The position numbers and the translations under genes are program-made. A stretch of DNA of 6,864 bases from Syntrophobacterales bacterium (lineage in GTDB: Bacteria > Desulfobacterota > Syntrophobacteria > BM002). The DNA is taken from contig JAUWKY010000126.1 in assembly GCA_030613915.1 (NCBI GenBank), positions 1 through 6,864 on the forward strand, read 5' to 3'. Of this stretch, positions 1-4,274 are shown piece after piece (position 1 is the first letter of the stretch; each line of letters starts with the position of its first letter). Below the pieces are notes generated by a model. That model ran no database searches and had not been told where the DNA came from. It worked only from the letters and a program-made list of their open reading frames with translations.

Positions 1-252
1 ATCACACTGGCAAAGTCTGCGGGAATGTCAATTGAGGACAGGATGAAAATCTGTGGGCATACCATCTCAGATGACGAAGAGACAAAAATATCAGAAATCC
101 ATCTTGAATATTATGACCCCTACAGAGAACTCTTGCACAATGCTATTATGAAGGTATATAATTATCTGCTGGAAGTGTTACCAGATTGTTACCAATTATT
201 GCTAAAAAACCAGTCAAAAATTCGTAAAACTGGTATACGAATACTAAAATAA
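1..252 (+). CDS. C-terminal end of a possible tyrosine recombinase (5' partial)
   Basis: The reading frame is open from base 1 and ends at the TAA at 250-252, so the gene starts outside the window; the ATG at 25 is probably internal. The 83 visible residues read ITLAKSAGMSIEDRMKICGH near the start and LEYYDPYRELL about 18 residues later. In tyrosine recombinases a stretch like AxxAGxxxExRxxxxGH precedes the catalytic tyrosine by a similar distance, so GH followed by the YYDPY motif would be the end of the catalytic domain, with one of those tyrosines as nucleophile. The Arg and His boxes upstream cannot be seen. The tail is lysine-rich and unassigned. Support comes from the context: the last codons overlap a 23-bp dyad that is repeated 74 bp downstream, as an integrase next to its own site would show. 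The match rests on a short segment and could be chance. Confidence 0.45.
   Translation: MTLAKSAGMSIEDRMKICGHTISDDEETKISEIHLEYYDPYRELLHNAIMKVYNYLLEVLPDCYQLLLKNQSKIRKTGIRILK
220..242 (+). repeat. Dyad repeat site 1 (possible recombinase core site or operator)
   Basis: Perfect 7-bp inverted arms, ATTCGTA (220-226) and TACGAAT (236-242), enclose the 9 bases AAACTGGTA. The site overlaps the last codons of the upstream gene. It agrees with the site at 294-316 at 20 of 23 positions, including the whole centre. Confidence 0.6.
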
Positions 253-293
253 ACGACCATCAAGACCCATTTAAGCATTTGATATGAAAGGGG

Positions 294-316
294 ATTTTTA
301 AAACTGGTATACAAAT
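294..316 (+). repeat. Dyad repeat site 2
   Basis: This second copy of the site at 220-242 has the same 9-bp centre, with arms ATTTTTA (294-300) and TACAAAT (310-316), and starts exactly 74 bp after the first. It also contains TGGTATACA (305-313), which resembles an extended -10 element, so a promoter or operator role for the PilZ gene at 451 is an alternative. The 6-mer ACTGGT lies in direct orientation in both sites and inverted nearby at 209-214 and 334-339. Confidence 0.55.
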
Positions 317-366
317 ATTTATTTGGTGCTCAAACCAGTACAGACCACCTCGCAGCCACATCGGTA

Positions 367-388
367 TCCCCAACGGTTCCGGTGGGGA
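367..388 (+). other. Hairpin in the leader of the first PilZ gene
   Basis: TCCCCA (367-372) pairs with TGGGGA (383-388) around a 10-nt loop. No T-tract follows, so it is not an intrinsic terminator. The downstream stretch 408-430 is strongly purine-rich. I recognise no known riboswitch or small RNA in 317-450. Confidence 0.35.
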
Positions 389-450
389 GCAAGCCTGAAG
401 CATAGACTGGAGAGAGGAAGAGGCGGAGAAGTAGTCCCGCTAAAAAAAGT

Positions 451-786
451 ATGGGTATCGAAAGACGACTCCATCCCAGAATCCTAGTTAAGTGGCCCGC
501 TGTAGTGGAAACTCCGCAAGGTTCATTAGAAGGGGAGACAAAGGACGTTAGCGTCGACGGTGTATTCATCTTCTGCTCAAAAGAGCCTGAGATTGGAATA
601 AACTTCCCTATTTTTCTAAAGCCTTCCGAACAGCGAACCATTTCTGTAGTTGGCGAAAAGATTTGGTCAGGTAGCTTTACTATTGACAATAGAACAGTAT
701 TCGGTATGGGTGTGCAGTTCATCCACATATCACCTGAAGACCGAAACTACATTGCTGACTTGATTGAAAAGAGCAGTAATGAGTAG
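451..786 (+). CDS. Single-domain PilZ protein, likely cyclic di-GMP binding
   Basis: This 111-residue protein is essentially one PilZ domain. The N-terminal loop R6-L-H-P-R10 fits the RxxxR motif and D32-V-S-V-D-G37 fits (D/N)xSxxG; in PilZ proteins these two elements clamp cyclic di-GMP. The rest is beta-rich, with GMGVQF (about residues 88-93) as the usual late strand, followed by a C-terminal helix (PEDRNYIADLIEK). No output domain is attached, so it would act as a small soluble adaptor whose partner cannot be deduced. The ATG at 451 puts the RxxxR loop right at the N-terminus, as is common. No clear Shine-Dalgarno site precedes it, only an A-run (442-448), so translation may be weak or use the A/purine-rich leader. 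The next ORF starts inside its last codons. A canonical PilZ gene of similar design lies at 3650. Confidence 0.9.
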   Translation: MGIERRLHPRILVKWPAVVETPQGSLEGETKDVSVDGVFIFCSKEPEIGINFPIFLKPSEQRTISVVGEKIWSGSFTIDNRTVFGMGVQFIHISPEDRNYIADLIEKSSNE

Positions 787-919
787 CCATCTGGATCCTG
801 ACGAAATCAGACGAGTCAAAGCCCCCCCCGGCAAATGCCCGAAGTGGAAACTCGCCGCAATGGTTACGCCGACTGACAAAATGTGTCCCGCCTGTGGAGC
901 TAGCTGGCGAAACCACTGA
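779..919 (+). CDS. Small cysteine-containing protein, possible zinc-binding peptide
   Basis: An ATG at 779-781 lies inside the end of the PilZ gene (stop 784-786) in another frame and opens a 46-residue ORF ending at TGA 917-919. The 8-bp overlap suggests translational coupling, since no strong Shine-Dalgarno site is visible. The peptide has C20-P-K-W and C37-P-A-C40 with a final H46. The CPAC knuckle resembles the second half of a zinc ribbon, but the first knuckle has only one cysteine, so metal binding would need C20, C37, C40 and perhaps H46. A run of eight C at 822-829 lies within the frame and a length change there would break it. I do not recognise the family. It could be the remnant of a larger zinc ribbon protein or a chance ORF. 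Confidence 0.5.
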   Translation: MSSHLDPDEIRRVKAPPGKCPKWKLAAMVTPTDKMCPACGASWRNH

Positions 920-993
920 AGCGTTGTCACCAATCAATATCTTGCATGTTTCTCATCATAGCAGAAACTCTCTGACCCCTTTTAACTTGAGGC

Positions 994-1146
994 TTGACTG
1001 AGCGACCCATAGAGATTAATGTGCACGTACTTAAGGGTCCAGTCATATTGAAAGGTCGGTTTCGCTCTGGAGGATCGTTTCCTTTGCCAAAGCGGGGACC
1101 TGAGATTTGGGACCATAACAGAAACTTTTTGAAGGAGGTCAGCACT
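994..1146 (+). promoter_or_regulatory. Long leader of the cold shock gene with weak promoter candidate
   Basis: TTGACT (994-999) and ATTAAT (1015-1020) are a weak promoter pair with a short 15-bp spacer. From there the leader would be about 120 nt, and cspA-family mRNAs often have long leaders that act as thermosensors. Within it, GACC (1111-1114) or GACCT (1097-1101) can pair with bases 1136-1140 in and next to the Shine-Dalgarno sequence AAGGAGGT (1132-1139). The frame is open upstream of the gene from a TTG at 994, but that extension does not belong to the cold shock fold. Confidence 0.3.
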
Positions 1147-1347
1147 GTGGCAGAAGGCACTGTAAAGTGGTTTAGTGAACAGAAAGGCTACGGCTTCATT
1201 GAGCAGGATGACGGAGGGGACATATTCGTTCACCACTCCGACATTAATATGCCCGGTTTCAAAACTCTTAATGAAGGTGACCAGGTGAGCTTCGAGATTG
1301 GAGAGGGCACCAAAGGGCCTGCGGCCAAGAACGTCACGAAGCTTTAA
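1147..1347 (+). CDS. CspA-family cold shock protein
   Basis: This is a 66-residue single cold shock domain, the normal family length. It begins MAEGTVKWF and carries RNP1 (K13-G-Y-G-F-I) and RNP2 (D25-I-F-V-H-H), the aromatic and basic patch that binds single-stranded RNA or DNA. The family acts in the cytoplasm as RNA chaperones or antiterminators that melt secondary structure; not all members are cold-induced. The GTG start at 1147 is chosen because AAGGAGGT (1132-1139) lies 7 nt upstream and because it gives the canonical N-terminus. Starting at the in-frame TTG at 994 would add 51 residues unlike this family. The gene is monocistronic, with a long leader and a strong terminator at 1370-1409. 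The next gene also encodes an RNA-binding protein. Confidence 0.95.
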   Translation: MAEGTVKWFSEQKGYGFIEQDDGGDIFVHHSDINMPGFKTLNEGDQVSFEIGEGTKGPAAKNVTKL

Positions 1348-1369
1348 TTGGCAGCAACACACTTATCAC

Positions 1370-1409
1370 GGGCATCTCGCCGATATCAGACGAGAAGCCC
1401 TTTCTTTTT
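1370..1409 (+). terminator. Rho-independent terminator of the cold shock gene
   Basis: GGGCATCTCG (1370-1379) pairs with CGAGAAGCCC (1391-1400), with one A-A mismatch in the stem, and is followed by TTTCTTTTT (1401-1409). It lies 22 bp after the cold shock stop codon. Confidence 0.9.
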
Positions 1410-1470
1410 GTTGCATGGGAAACTGAAACAGGAGATGCGTAGTTAGGTGTTTTGAGTATCGAAGAATTAG

Positions 1471-1500
1471 TGGAGAGTCAGCTGATCCCTATTGTTTAAT
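1471..1500 (+). promoter_or_regulatory. Weak sigma-70-like promoter candidate for the RRM gene
   Basis: TGGAGA (1471-1476) and TTTAAT (1495-1500) match the -35 and -10 consensus at 4 and 5 of 6 positions with an 18-bp spacer. Transcription would start near 1507, inside the dyad described at 1498-1543, which would then act mainly as an operator or a 5'-end hairpin. Confidence 0.3.
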
Positions 1501-1543
1501 TTGTGCGGTTGATTATTCAATAGCGCAAATTGAATCAACGCAC
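1498..1543 (+). promoter_or_regulatory. Two mutually exclusive hairpins before the RRM gene
   Basis: Fold A pairs GTGCG (1503-1507) with CGCAC (1539-1543), TTGATT (1509-1514) with AATCAA (1533-1538), and CAAT (1518-1521) with ATTG (1529-1532), ending 6 nt before the Shine-Dalgarno GGAGG at 1550. Fold B pairs AATTTGTGC (1498-1506) with GCGCAAATT (1523-1531) in nine base pairs including one G-U. The two share bases and cannot coexist, so the leader could switch between states. No function has been shown. Confidence 0.45.
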
Positions 1544-1563
1544 GTTAATGGAGGATTGCTTCT

Positions 1564-1836
1564 ATGAATATGTATATCGGCAACTTAGCCTATGACGTCA
1601 CAGAGGATGATCTGAAAAATGCCTTTTCTGAGTTTGGCGAAGTGTCAAGTGTGAAAATCATCATTGATAAGTTCTCAGGACGATCTAAGGGGTTTGGCTT
1701 TGTGGAAATGCCGAGCAACTCGGAAGCTGACCAGGCGATCAAGGCTCTGAATGGTAAGATGTTTAGTGGTCGCAGTATAAAGGTTAACCAAGCTGAAGCG
1801 AAACGTAAACGTCCGCAGCGTAGACATAGATATTAG
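1564..1836 (+). CDS. RRM-domain RNA-binding protein
   Basis: This 90-residue protein is a single RNA recognition motif plus a basic tail. RNP2 is M3-Y-I-G-N-L8 and RNP1 is K42-G-F-G-F-V-E-M49, with the aromatic residues that stack on RNA bases (Y4, F44, F46) intact. The beta-alpha-beta-beta-alpha-beta order is complete through about residue 76. The tail (78-90) is rich in Lys and Arg, which should strengthen nucleic acid binding. Small bacterial and cyanobacterial RRM proteins of this size are cytoplasmic RNA-binding proteins, often linked to cold or stress; which RNAs this one binds is unknown. The ATG at 1564 follows GGAGG (1550-1554) by 9 nt. It is transcribed alone, behind a structured leader and ahead of a UUCG terminator, and directly follows the cold shock gene. 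Confidence 0.93.
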   Translation: MNMYIGNLAYDVTEDDLKNAFSEFGEVSSVKIIIDKFSGRSKGFGFVEMPSNSEADQAIKALNGKMFSGRSIKVNQAEAKRKRPQRRHRY

Positions 1837-1873
1837 CACCCATCAACTCGCTGGTTATAGCAATAGGAGTATT

Positions 1874-1897
1874 GCCCGGCCCCTTTTTGGGGCAGGC
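1874..1897 (+). other. GC-rich hairpin after the RRM gene
   Basis: GCCCC (1879-1883) pairs with GGGGC (1889-1893) around a T5 loop, extended by GCC (1874-1876) with GGC (1895-1897) across a small bulge. There is no T-tract after it. It may protect the mRNA 3' end ahead of the terminator at 1920. Confidence 0.5.
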
Positions 1898-1919
1898 TAT
1901 TCATATGTCAAAGAACACT

Positions 1920-1943
1920 GTGGAGCTTCGGCTCTGCTTTTTT
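1920..1943 (+). terminator. Rho-independent terminator with UUCG tetraloop
   Basis: GTGGAGC (1920-1926) pairs with GCTCTGC (1931-1937), including two G-U pairs, around the very stable loop TTCG, followed by six T (1938-1943). It serves the RRM gene. Confidence 0.9.
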
Positions 1944-2059
1944 ATCCCACCCGCCGATGTTCTCTTTTTGCGCCTAATAGAGCTGCAATCGAAGGGCTAG
2001 GCAATCCTTCTTACTCCCCATGCTGCCCGCCTGCCTCAGCAAAATGGTGGTTTTACGGA

Positions 2060-2125
2060 TTGACATAATCAACAGGTTTACATTAGCCTACGGGTATGCT
2101 GCATTCCCCGTGCTAGCGAATACCC
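2060..2125 (+). promoter_or_regulatory. Possible promoter box and hairpin before the zinc ribbon gene
   Basis: TTGACA (2060-2065) is a perfect -35 hexamer, but only poor -10 candidates follow (such as CATTAG at 2081-2086). Downstream, GGGTAT (2092-2097) can pair with ATACCC (2120-2125), with an inner GCA (2101-2103) to TGC (2111-2113) stem. Apart from these, 1944-2192 shows nothing I can name. Confidence 0.3.
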
Positions 2126-2192
2126 ACAAAGGTCAATTGGCTTCCTGCTGGACTCCCTGCACTCACTCCGCTGAGAAAAAGGAACACGGAAA

Positions 2193-2375
2193 ATGAAAAC
2201 TAACTCTCAGACGAAGTGTGCCAATTGTGGAGCCACCTATTCCTACGTGGTGAAAGGTAGAAGAGATTACTTCATTCCTTGGGGATCTTACTTTCTCTGT
2301 GACAAGTGCCACAGGTTCGCTATCATGGAAGCATTGAAGGCTGAGCTAAAGCCTCCATTTGAATCTTCCAAATGA
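2193..2375 (+). CDS. Small zinc ribbon protein of unknown function
   Basis: This 60-residue protein has two complete CxxC knuckles, C9-A-N-C12-G and C36-D-K-C39, separated by 23 residues, which is the layout of a four-cysteine zinc ribbon. The segment between them is aromatic and basic (YSYVVKGRRDYFIPWGSYF), compatible with a beta hairpin that could contact nucleic acid, though this is inference. A short helix (about 42-52) and a polar tail follow. There is no signal peptide or membrane segment, so it should be cytoplasmic. The ATG at 2193 is preceded by AAGGA (2179-2183) at 9 nt. The gene is monocistronic and ends in a strong terminator at 2409. I do not recognise a named family; small zinc ribbons occur in many unrelated regulators and ribosome-associated proteins. 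Confidence 0.8.
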   Translation: MKTNSQTKCANCGATYSYVVKGRRDYFIPWGSYFLCDKCHRFAIMEALKAELKPPFESSK

Positions 2376-2408
2376 TGCGGTGTGGTTCGCGCCGAATCGC
2401 TCTCTATG

Positions 2409-2443
2409 GCCTTCACTGGATTGACCAGTGGGGGCTTTCTTTT
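2409..2443 (+). terminator. Rho-independent terminator of the zinc ribbon gene
   Basis: An 11-bp stem (2409-2419 with 2425-2435, including two G-U pairs) has the core CACTGG/CCAGTG and loop ATTGA, followed by TTTCTTTT (2436-2443). Confidence 0.9.
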
Positions 2444-2506
2444 CAGTGTTATCAATCAGGTGACATCTCCCCATATTCTGTATCCGGGTTAGACTGGTAG
2501 GGGCGT

Positions 2507-2539
2507 GGGTATGCAACGTTAGGGTTTACATCGGATAAC
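2507..2539 (+). repeat. Dispersed repeat, copy A, with promoter-like core
   Basis: Bases 2507-2532 match the reverse complement of 4077-4102 at 24 of 26 positions and share the core GCAACGKTAGGG with 4257-4282. ATGCAA (2511-2516) and GATAAC (2534-2539) are 17 bp apart, the same spacing as the promoter-like boxes in the copy at 4261-4289. The next gene starts about 360 bp downstream, so if this is a promoter its transcript has a long leader or is non-coding. Confidence 0.6.
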
Positions 2540-2596
2540 CGATTAGGCGGGAGGTAAAAACAAGCCTTGAGAGTTCTTCCCGTTGATCGGCACTGC

Positions 2597-2702
2597 TGCC
2601 AACCTAATTGTCATCAGTCTGCCAACCTAGTTTACACCGTGTAACTCCCCGAAAATAAAGACTCTTTGTGCGACCATAGAAGCGCTGTCAACTTAGTTGA
2701 CT
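2597..2702 (+). promoter_or_regulatory. Three related 17-bp dyads, possible repressor operators
   Basis: Copies lie at 2597-2613, 2620-2636 and 2686-2702. Each has a left half TGYCAAC and a right half resembling its complement around a 3-bp centre (CTA, CTA, TTA). Copy 3 is closest to perfect, with 6 of 7 arm pairs. The first two share the 11-mer CTGCCAACCTA. Copy 3 is followed by seven T (2702-2708), so by itself it could also act as a weak terminator. Confidence 0.45.
2632..2644. promoter_or_regulatory. Perfect 13-bp palindrome, operator-like
   Basis: TTACAC (2632-2637) and GTGTAA (2639-2644) are exact inverted copies around a single C. The site overlaps the second dyad of the cluster at 2597-2702. 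Dyads of this design are typical of dimeric helix-turn-helix repressors; the protein is unknown. Confidence 0.4.
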
Positions 2703-2750
2703 TTTTTTCAATAAAATAAGGTTGGTTTCTTCTCGGTGTCTCCTCCTCAG

Positions 2751-2806
2751 ATGCATAAAAATATATAATAATATCAATTTGTTAAATGAATATTTTAAAT
2801 TTCATT
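2751..2806 (+). promoter_or_regulatory. AT-rich segment with -10-like TATAAT before the third PilZ-like gene
   Basis: TATAAT at 2764-2769 is a perfect -10 hexamer, but 17 bp upstream there is no -35 box. The segment is nearly all A and T, which eases melting or could bind a nucleoid protein. AATGAA (2785-2790) and TTCATT (2801-2806) form a small dyad. Transcription from here would give a leader of about 120 nt for the gene at 2898. Confidence 0.35.
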
Positions 2807-2897
2807 CGTTTGCTGCAGGGTTGGCATGCCACTTGCGTTAATAAAGAGGCAAAGGTTGATGATTTTTTGGCTAAGTCGCAACCGAAGGAGGGGGGTC

Positions 2898-3203
2898 ATG
2901 AAGAAATGCATGATAACAATTACGGAGGTCTTGGAAAACGAGACTTGTCAAACCGTGGTACTGGACATCTCGGAGAGGTCCATTTCAGTAAATTGCCCAA
3001 AAAGCACTGGGATTGAGGTCGAATCCATCAATAGAGATTCTCATTTTGAACTCATTTTCAAACTGCCTCACATTGATCAGCAACTTCACCTCCAATGTAA
3101 GACCCGTCATAGGCGTGACATTCCTGACGAGGTTGAATGTGGTGCGACTTTCGGAGTCTCTAGTGAAGCCTATTTAGGGCACAATTGCCAATTGGCCGCA
3201 TAA
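2898..3203 (+). CDS. Degenerate PilZ-like protein
   Basis: This 101-residue protein resembles a PilZ domain without its ligand clamp. D23-I-S-E-R-S28 aligns with (D/N)xSxxG but has Ser for the Gly, and no RxxxR loop precedes it. The late strand CGATFGVSSE matches the GxxFxxxS strand that closes PilZ barrels, and FELIFKLP fits the central strand. It probably does not bind cyclic di-GMP in the usual way, and may be a protein-interaction module or bind something else. The ATG at 2898 is chosen over the in-frame ATG at 2826 because AAGGAGG (2885-2891) lies 6 nt upstream; the extra N-terminus from 2826 (MPLALIKRQRLMIFWL) is not PilZ-like. Four cysteines are scattered without a metal-binding pattern. 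The PilZ assignment is moderately secure. Confidence 0.65.
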   Translation: MKKCMITITEVLENETCQTVVLDISERSISVNCPKSTGIEVESINRDSHFELIFKLPHIDQQLHLQCKTRHRRDIPDEVECGATFGVSSEAYLGHNCQLAA

Positions 3204-3268
3204 GGATAAAAGTAAGAACCATTTCACAGAAGATGCTCGTGCTCAGAATGACAAATCAAGGCTTACGG

Positions 3269-3287
3269 GAGGCTGTCGGACAGCCTC
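3269..3287. other. Perfect hairpin without T-tract
   Basis: GAGGCTG (3269-3275) pairs exactly with CAGCCTC (3281-3287) around TCGGA. No T-run follows on either strand, so it is not a standard intrinsic terminator. It may mark the mRNA 3' end of the PilZ-like gene or belong to a REP-type repeat; no second copy is seen here. The rest of 3204-3494 holds nothing I can identify. Confidence 0.5.
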
Positions 3288-3494
3288 GAAAAGTCAATTC
3301 TAGTCGCGAAAATGGCGTTTTACAGGGGTCAGAGCGGAAGGTTTCCGTTTCGGCGAACGAACATGACAACTAGGTTCCACCTCCAACTGCCGCCGGAACA
3401 CGCCAGAGGTACTTTGCATGATGCCGCGCACTGTCCAACTGATAGCTCGGCCTGATCCCGCGTTCACTAGGTGCACGGCTGGTCCTCAGCTTAT

Positions 3495-3540
3495 CCTGAG
3501 ATTAGAAACCCAATGGCATATTTCCTGCAATCTTGGTTGC
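3495..3540 (+). repeat. Dispersed repeat, copy B
   Basis: CCTGAGATTA (3495-3504) and ATGGCATA (3513-3520) with TTCCTGCAAT (3522-3531) match bases 4279-4314 with a one-base gap and few changes. Bases 3516-3540 also match 4046-4070 at 20 of 25 positions without a gap. The copy lies 110 bp before the second canonical PilZ gene. Confidence 0.6.
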
Positions 3541-3570
3541 TGCGAGGAGAGAGACTGTACACTTTTCTTT

Positions 3571-3581
3571 TTCGTATACCA
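3571..3581 (-). repeat. Inverted half copy of the 220-242 dyad
   Basis: TTCGTATACCA is the exact reverse complement of 231-241 (TGGTATACGAA) and ends where the other half of the dyad would begin. It lies about 70 bp before the PilZ start at 3650. An 11-base match in this window could be chance, but is not very likely to be. Confidence 0.35.
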
Positions 3582-3649
3582 ACCTCCCTTTTCAAAAGCC
3601 CTCACACCAACACTTGCGGTGGGGGCAGCCAACAAGAGAGGCGGACAAA

Positions 3650-4042
3650 ATGGCATTTGAAGACCACCGCGCACATCCCAGGGCAAACCTGAGATGGCCT
3701 GTTTCCGTTCAACTTAGTGGTGCGGTCGCTGAGGGAGTGACGAAAGACATTAGCGAAGGCGGTGCGTACGTGTGCTGTACTAACCCATTGGGACCAAACG
3801 AAGTCCTTGATATGGTCATAAATGCCCCAGATAAACCGCTGAATGTCAAAGCTGAGGTGGTGTGGTCGAGTATGTCTGGCCTTGATGACGAGATTACTCC
3901 AGGGGGAATGGGTGTTCGTTTTCTGAATATCGGTAGTGAAGACAGAAGAATCATTGCTAAAGCGGTAGCTGAACACCTCAGTGAAGATATGGAATCTGAA
4001 GAGTTACAAGATTCGATGTTTGATACGTTGGAAATCGACTAG
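3650..4042 (+). CDS. PilZ-domain protein, likely cyclic di-GMP binding
   Basis: This 130-residue protein is a PilZ domain with an acidic C-terminal extension. R7-A-H-P-R11 fits RxxxR and D33-I-S-E-G-G38 fits (D/N)xSxxG, so the cyclic di-GMP clamp is intact. GMGVRFLNIGSEDRRII (about 84-100) is the closing strand and helix and closely parallels GMGVQF with PEDRNYI in the PilZ protein at 451, so the two may be paralogues. The tail after residue 108 is rich in Glu and Asp and may be flexible. The ATG at 3650 follows AGAGG (3637-3641) by 8 nt; starting at the in-frame ATG at 3533 would add 39 residues unlike PilZ. No signal peptide or membrane segment is present. Repeat copies lie on both sides, at 3495-3540 and 4046-4070. 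Confidence 0.9.
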   Translation: MAFEDHRAHPRANLRWPVSVQLSGAVAEGVTKDISEGGAYVCCTNPLGPNEVLDMVINAPDKPLNVKAEVVWSSMSGLDDEITPGGMGVRFLNIGSEDRRIIAKAVAEHLSEDMESEELQDSMFDTLEID

Positions 4043-4045
4043 CCC

Positions 4046-4070
4046 GCATATTTCATGCTGCCTTGATTGC
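4046..4070 (+). repeat. Dispersed repeat, copy C
   Basis: GCATATTTC (4046-4054) starts a 25-bp segment matching 3516-3540 at 20 of 25 positions in the same orientation. It begins 4 bp after the PilZ stop codon and directly precedes the inverted repeat element at 4085. Confidence 0.5.
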
Positions 4071-4084
4071 CTCTGTGATCTAAA

Positions 4085-4274
4085 CCCTAACGTTGCAAAC
4101 CCACACCGGCAAAAATCGCTACGCTCGCGCCATAGCACCCCATCTGCGGCGGTGCTCGCCCCGGCCAGGATCTCACGTACGGTGAAGTACGCTTCGTCCT
4201 GACCGAGGCTGTGCGCAGCCACATCTGGCGCACTCTAGCGCGTTTTTCCTCGGAGTAGGTTTGCAACGGTAGGG
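4085..4274. mobile_element. 190-bp inverted-repeat element, possible MITE
   Basis: The first 24 bases (4085-4108) and the reverse complement of the last 24 (4251-4274) agree at 21 positions, with the exact core CGTTGCAAACC. Weaker pairing continues inward to about 4132 and 4223. Three further hairpins lie inside: AGCACC/GGTGCT (4134-4139, 4151-4156); CAGGA/TCCTG (4166-4170, 4197-4201) enclosing CGTAC/GTACG; and GGCTG/CAGCC (4207-4211, 4216-4220) with a 4-base loop. TAAA occurs at both outer edges (4081-4084, 4275-4278) and may be a target-site duplication. The interior is GC-rich and has no convincing gene. This is what a non-autonomous miniature transposon looks like. Similarity to copy A runs past the ends, so the true boundaries are uncertain, and a structured 3' UTR is an alternative. 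Confidence 0.5.

Noticed and set aside
340..450. Cyclic di-GMP (GEMM) riboswitch before the first PilZ gene
   Set aside because: A hairpin and a GCAAGCC stretch are suggestive, but the conserved GEMM core and tetraloop-receptor arrangement cannot be found.
994..1146. N-terminal extension of 51 residues on the cold shock protein
   Set aside because: The GTG at 1147 has an ideal Shine-Dalgarno site at 7 nt and gives the standard 66-residue protein; the extension is not cold-shock-like.
2786..3016. 76-residue ORF overlapping the degenerate PilZ gene in another frame
   Set aside because: There is no Shine-Dalgarno site, its start is in AT-rich leader DNA, and the overlapping frame has a strong start signal and PilZ-like features.
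3185..3692. Several ORFs of 60-80 residues between the PilZ genes, and minus-strand frames throughout
   Set aside because: They lack ribosome binding sites and recognisable domains and mostly overlap repeats or real genes in other frames.
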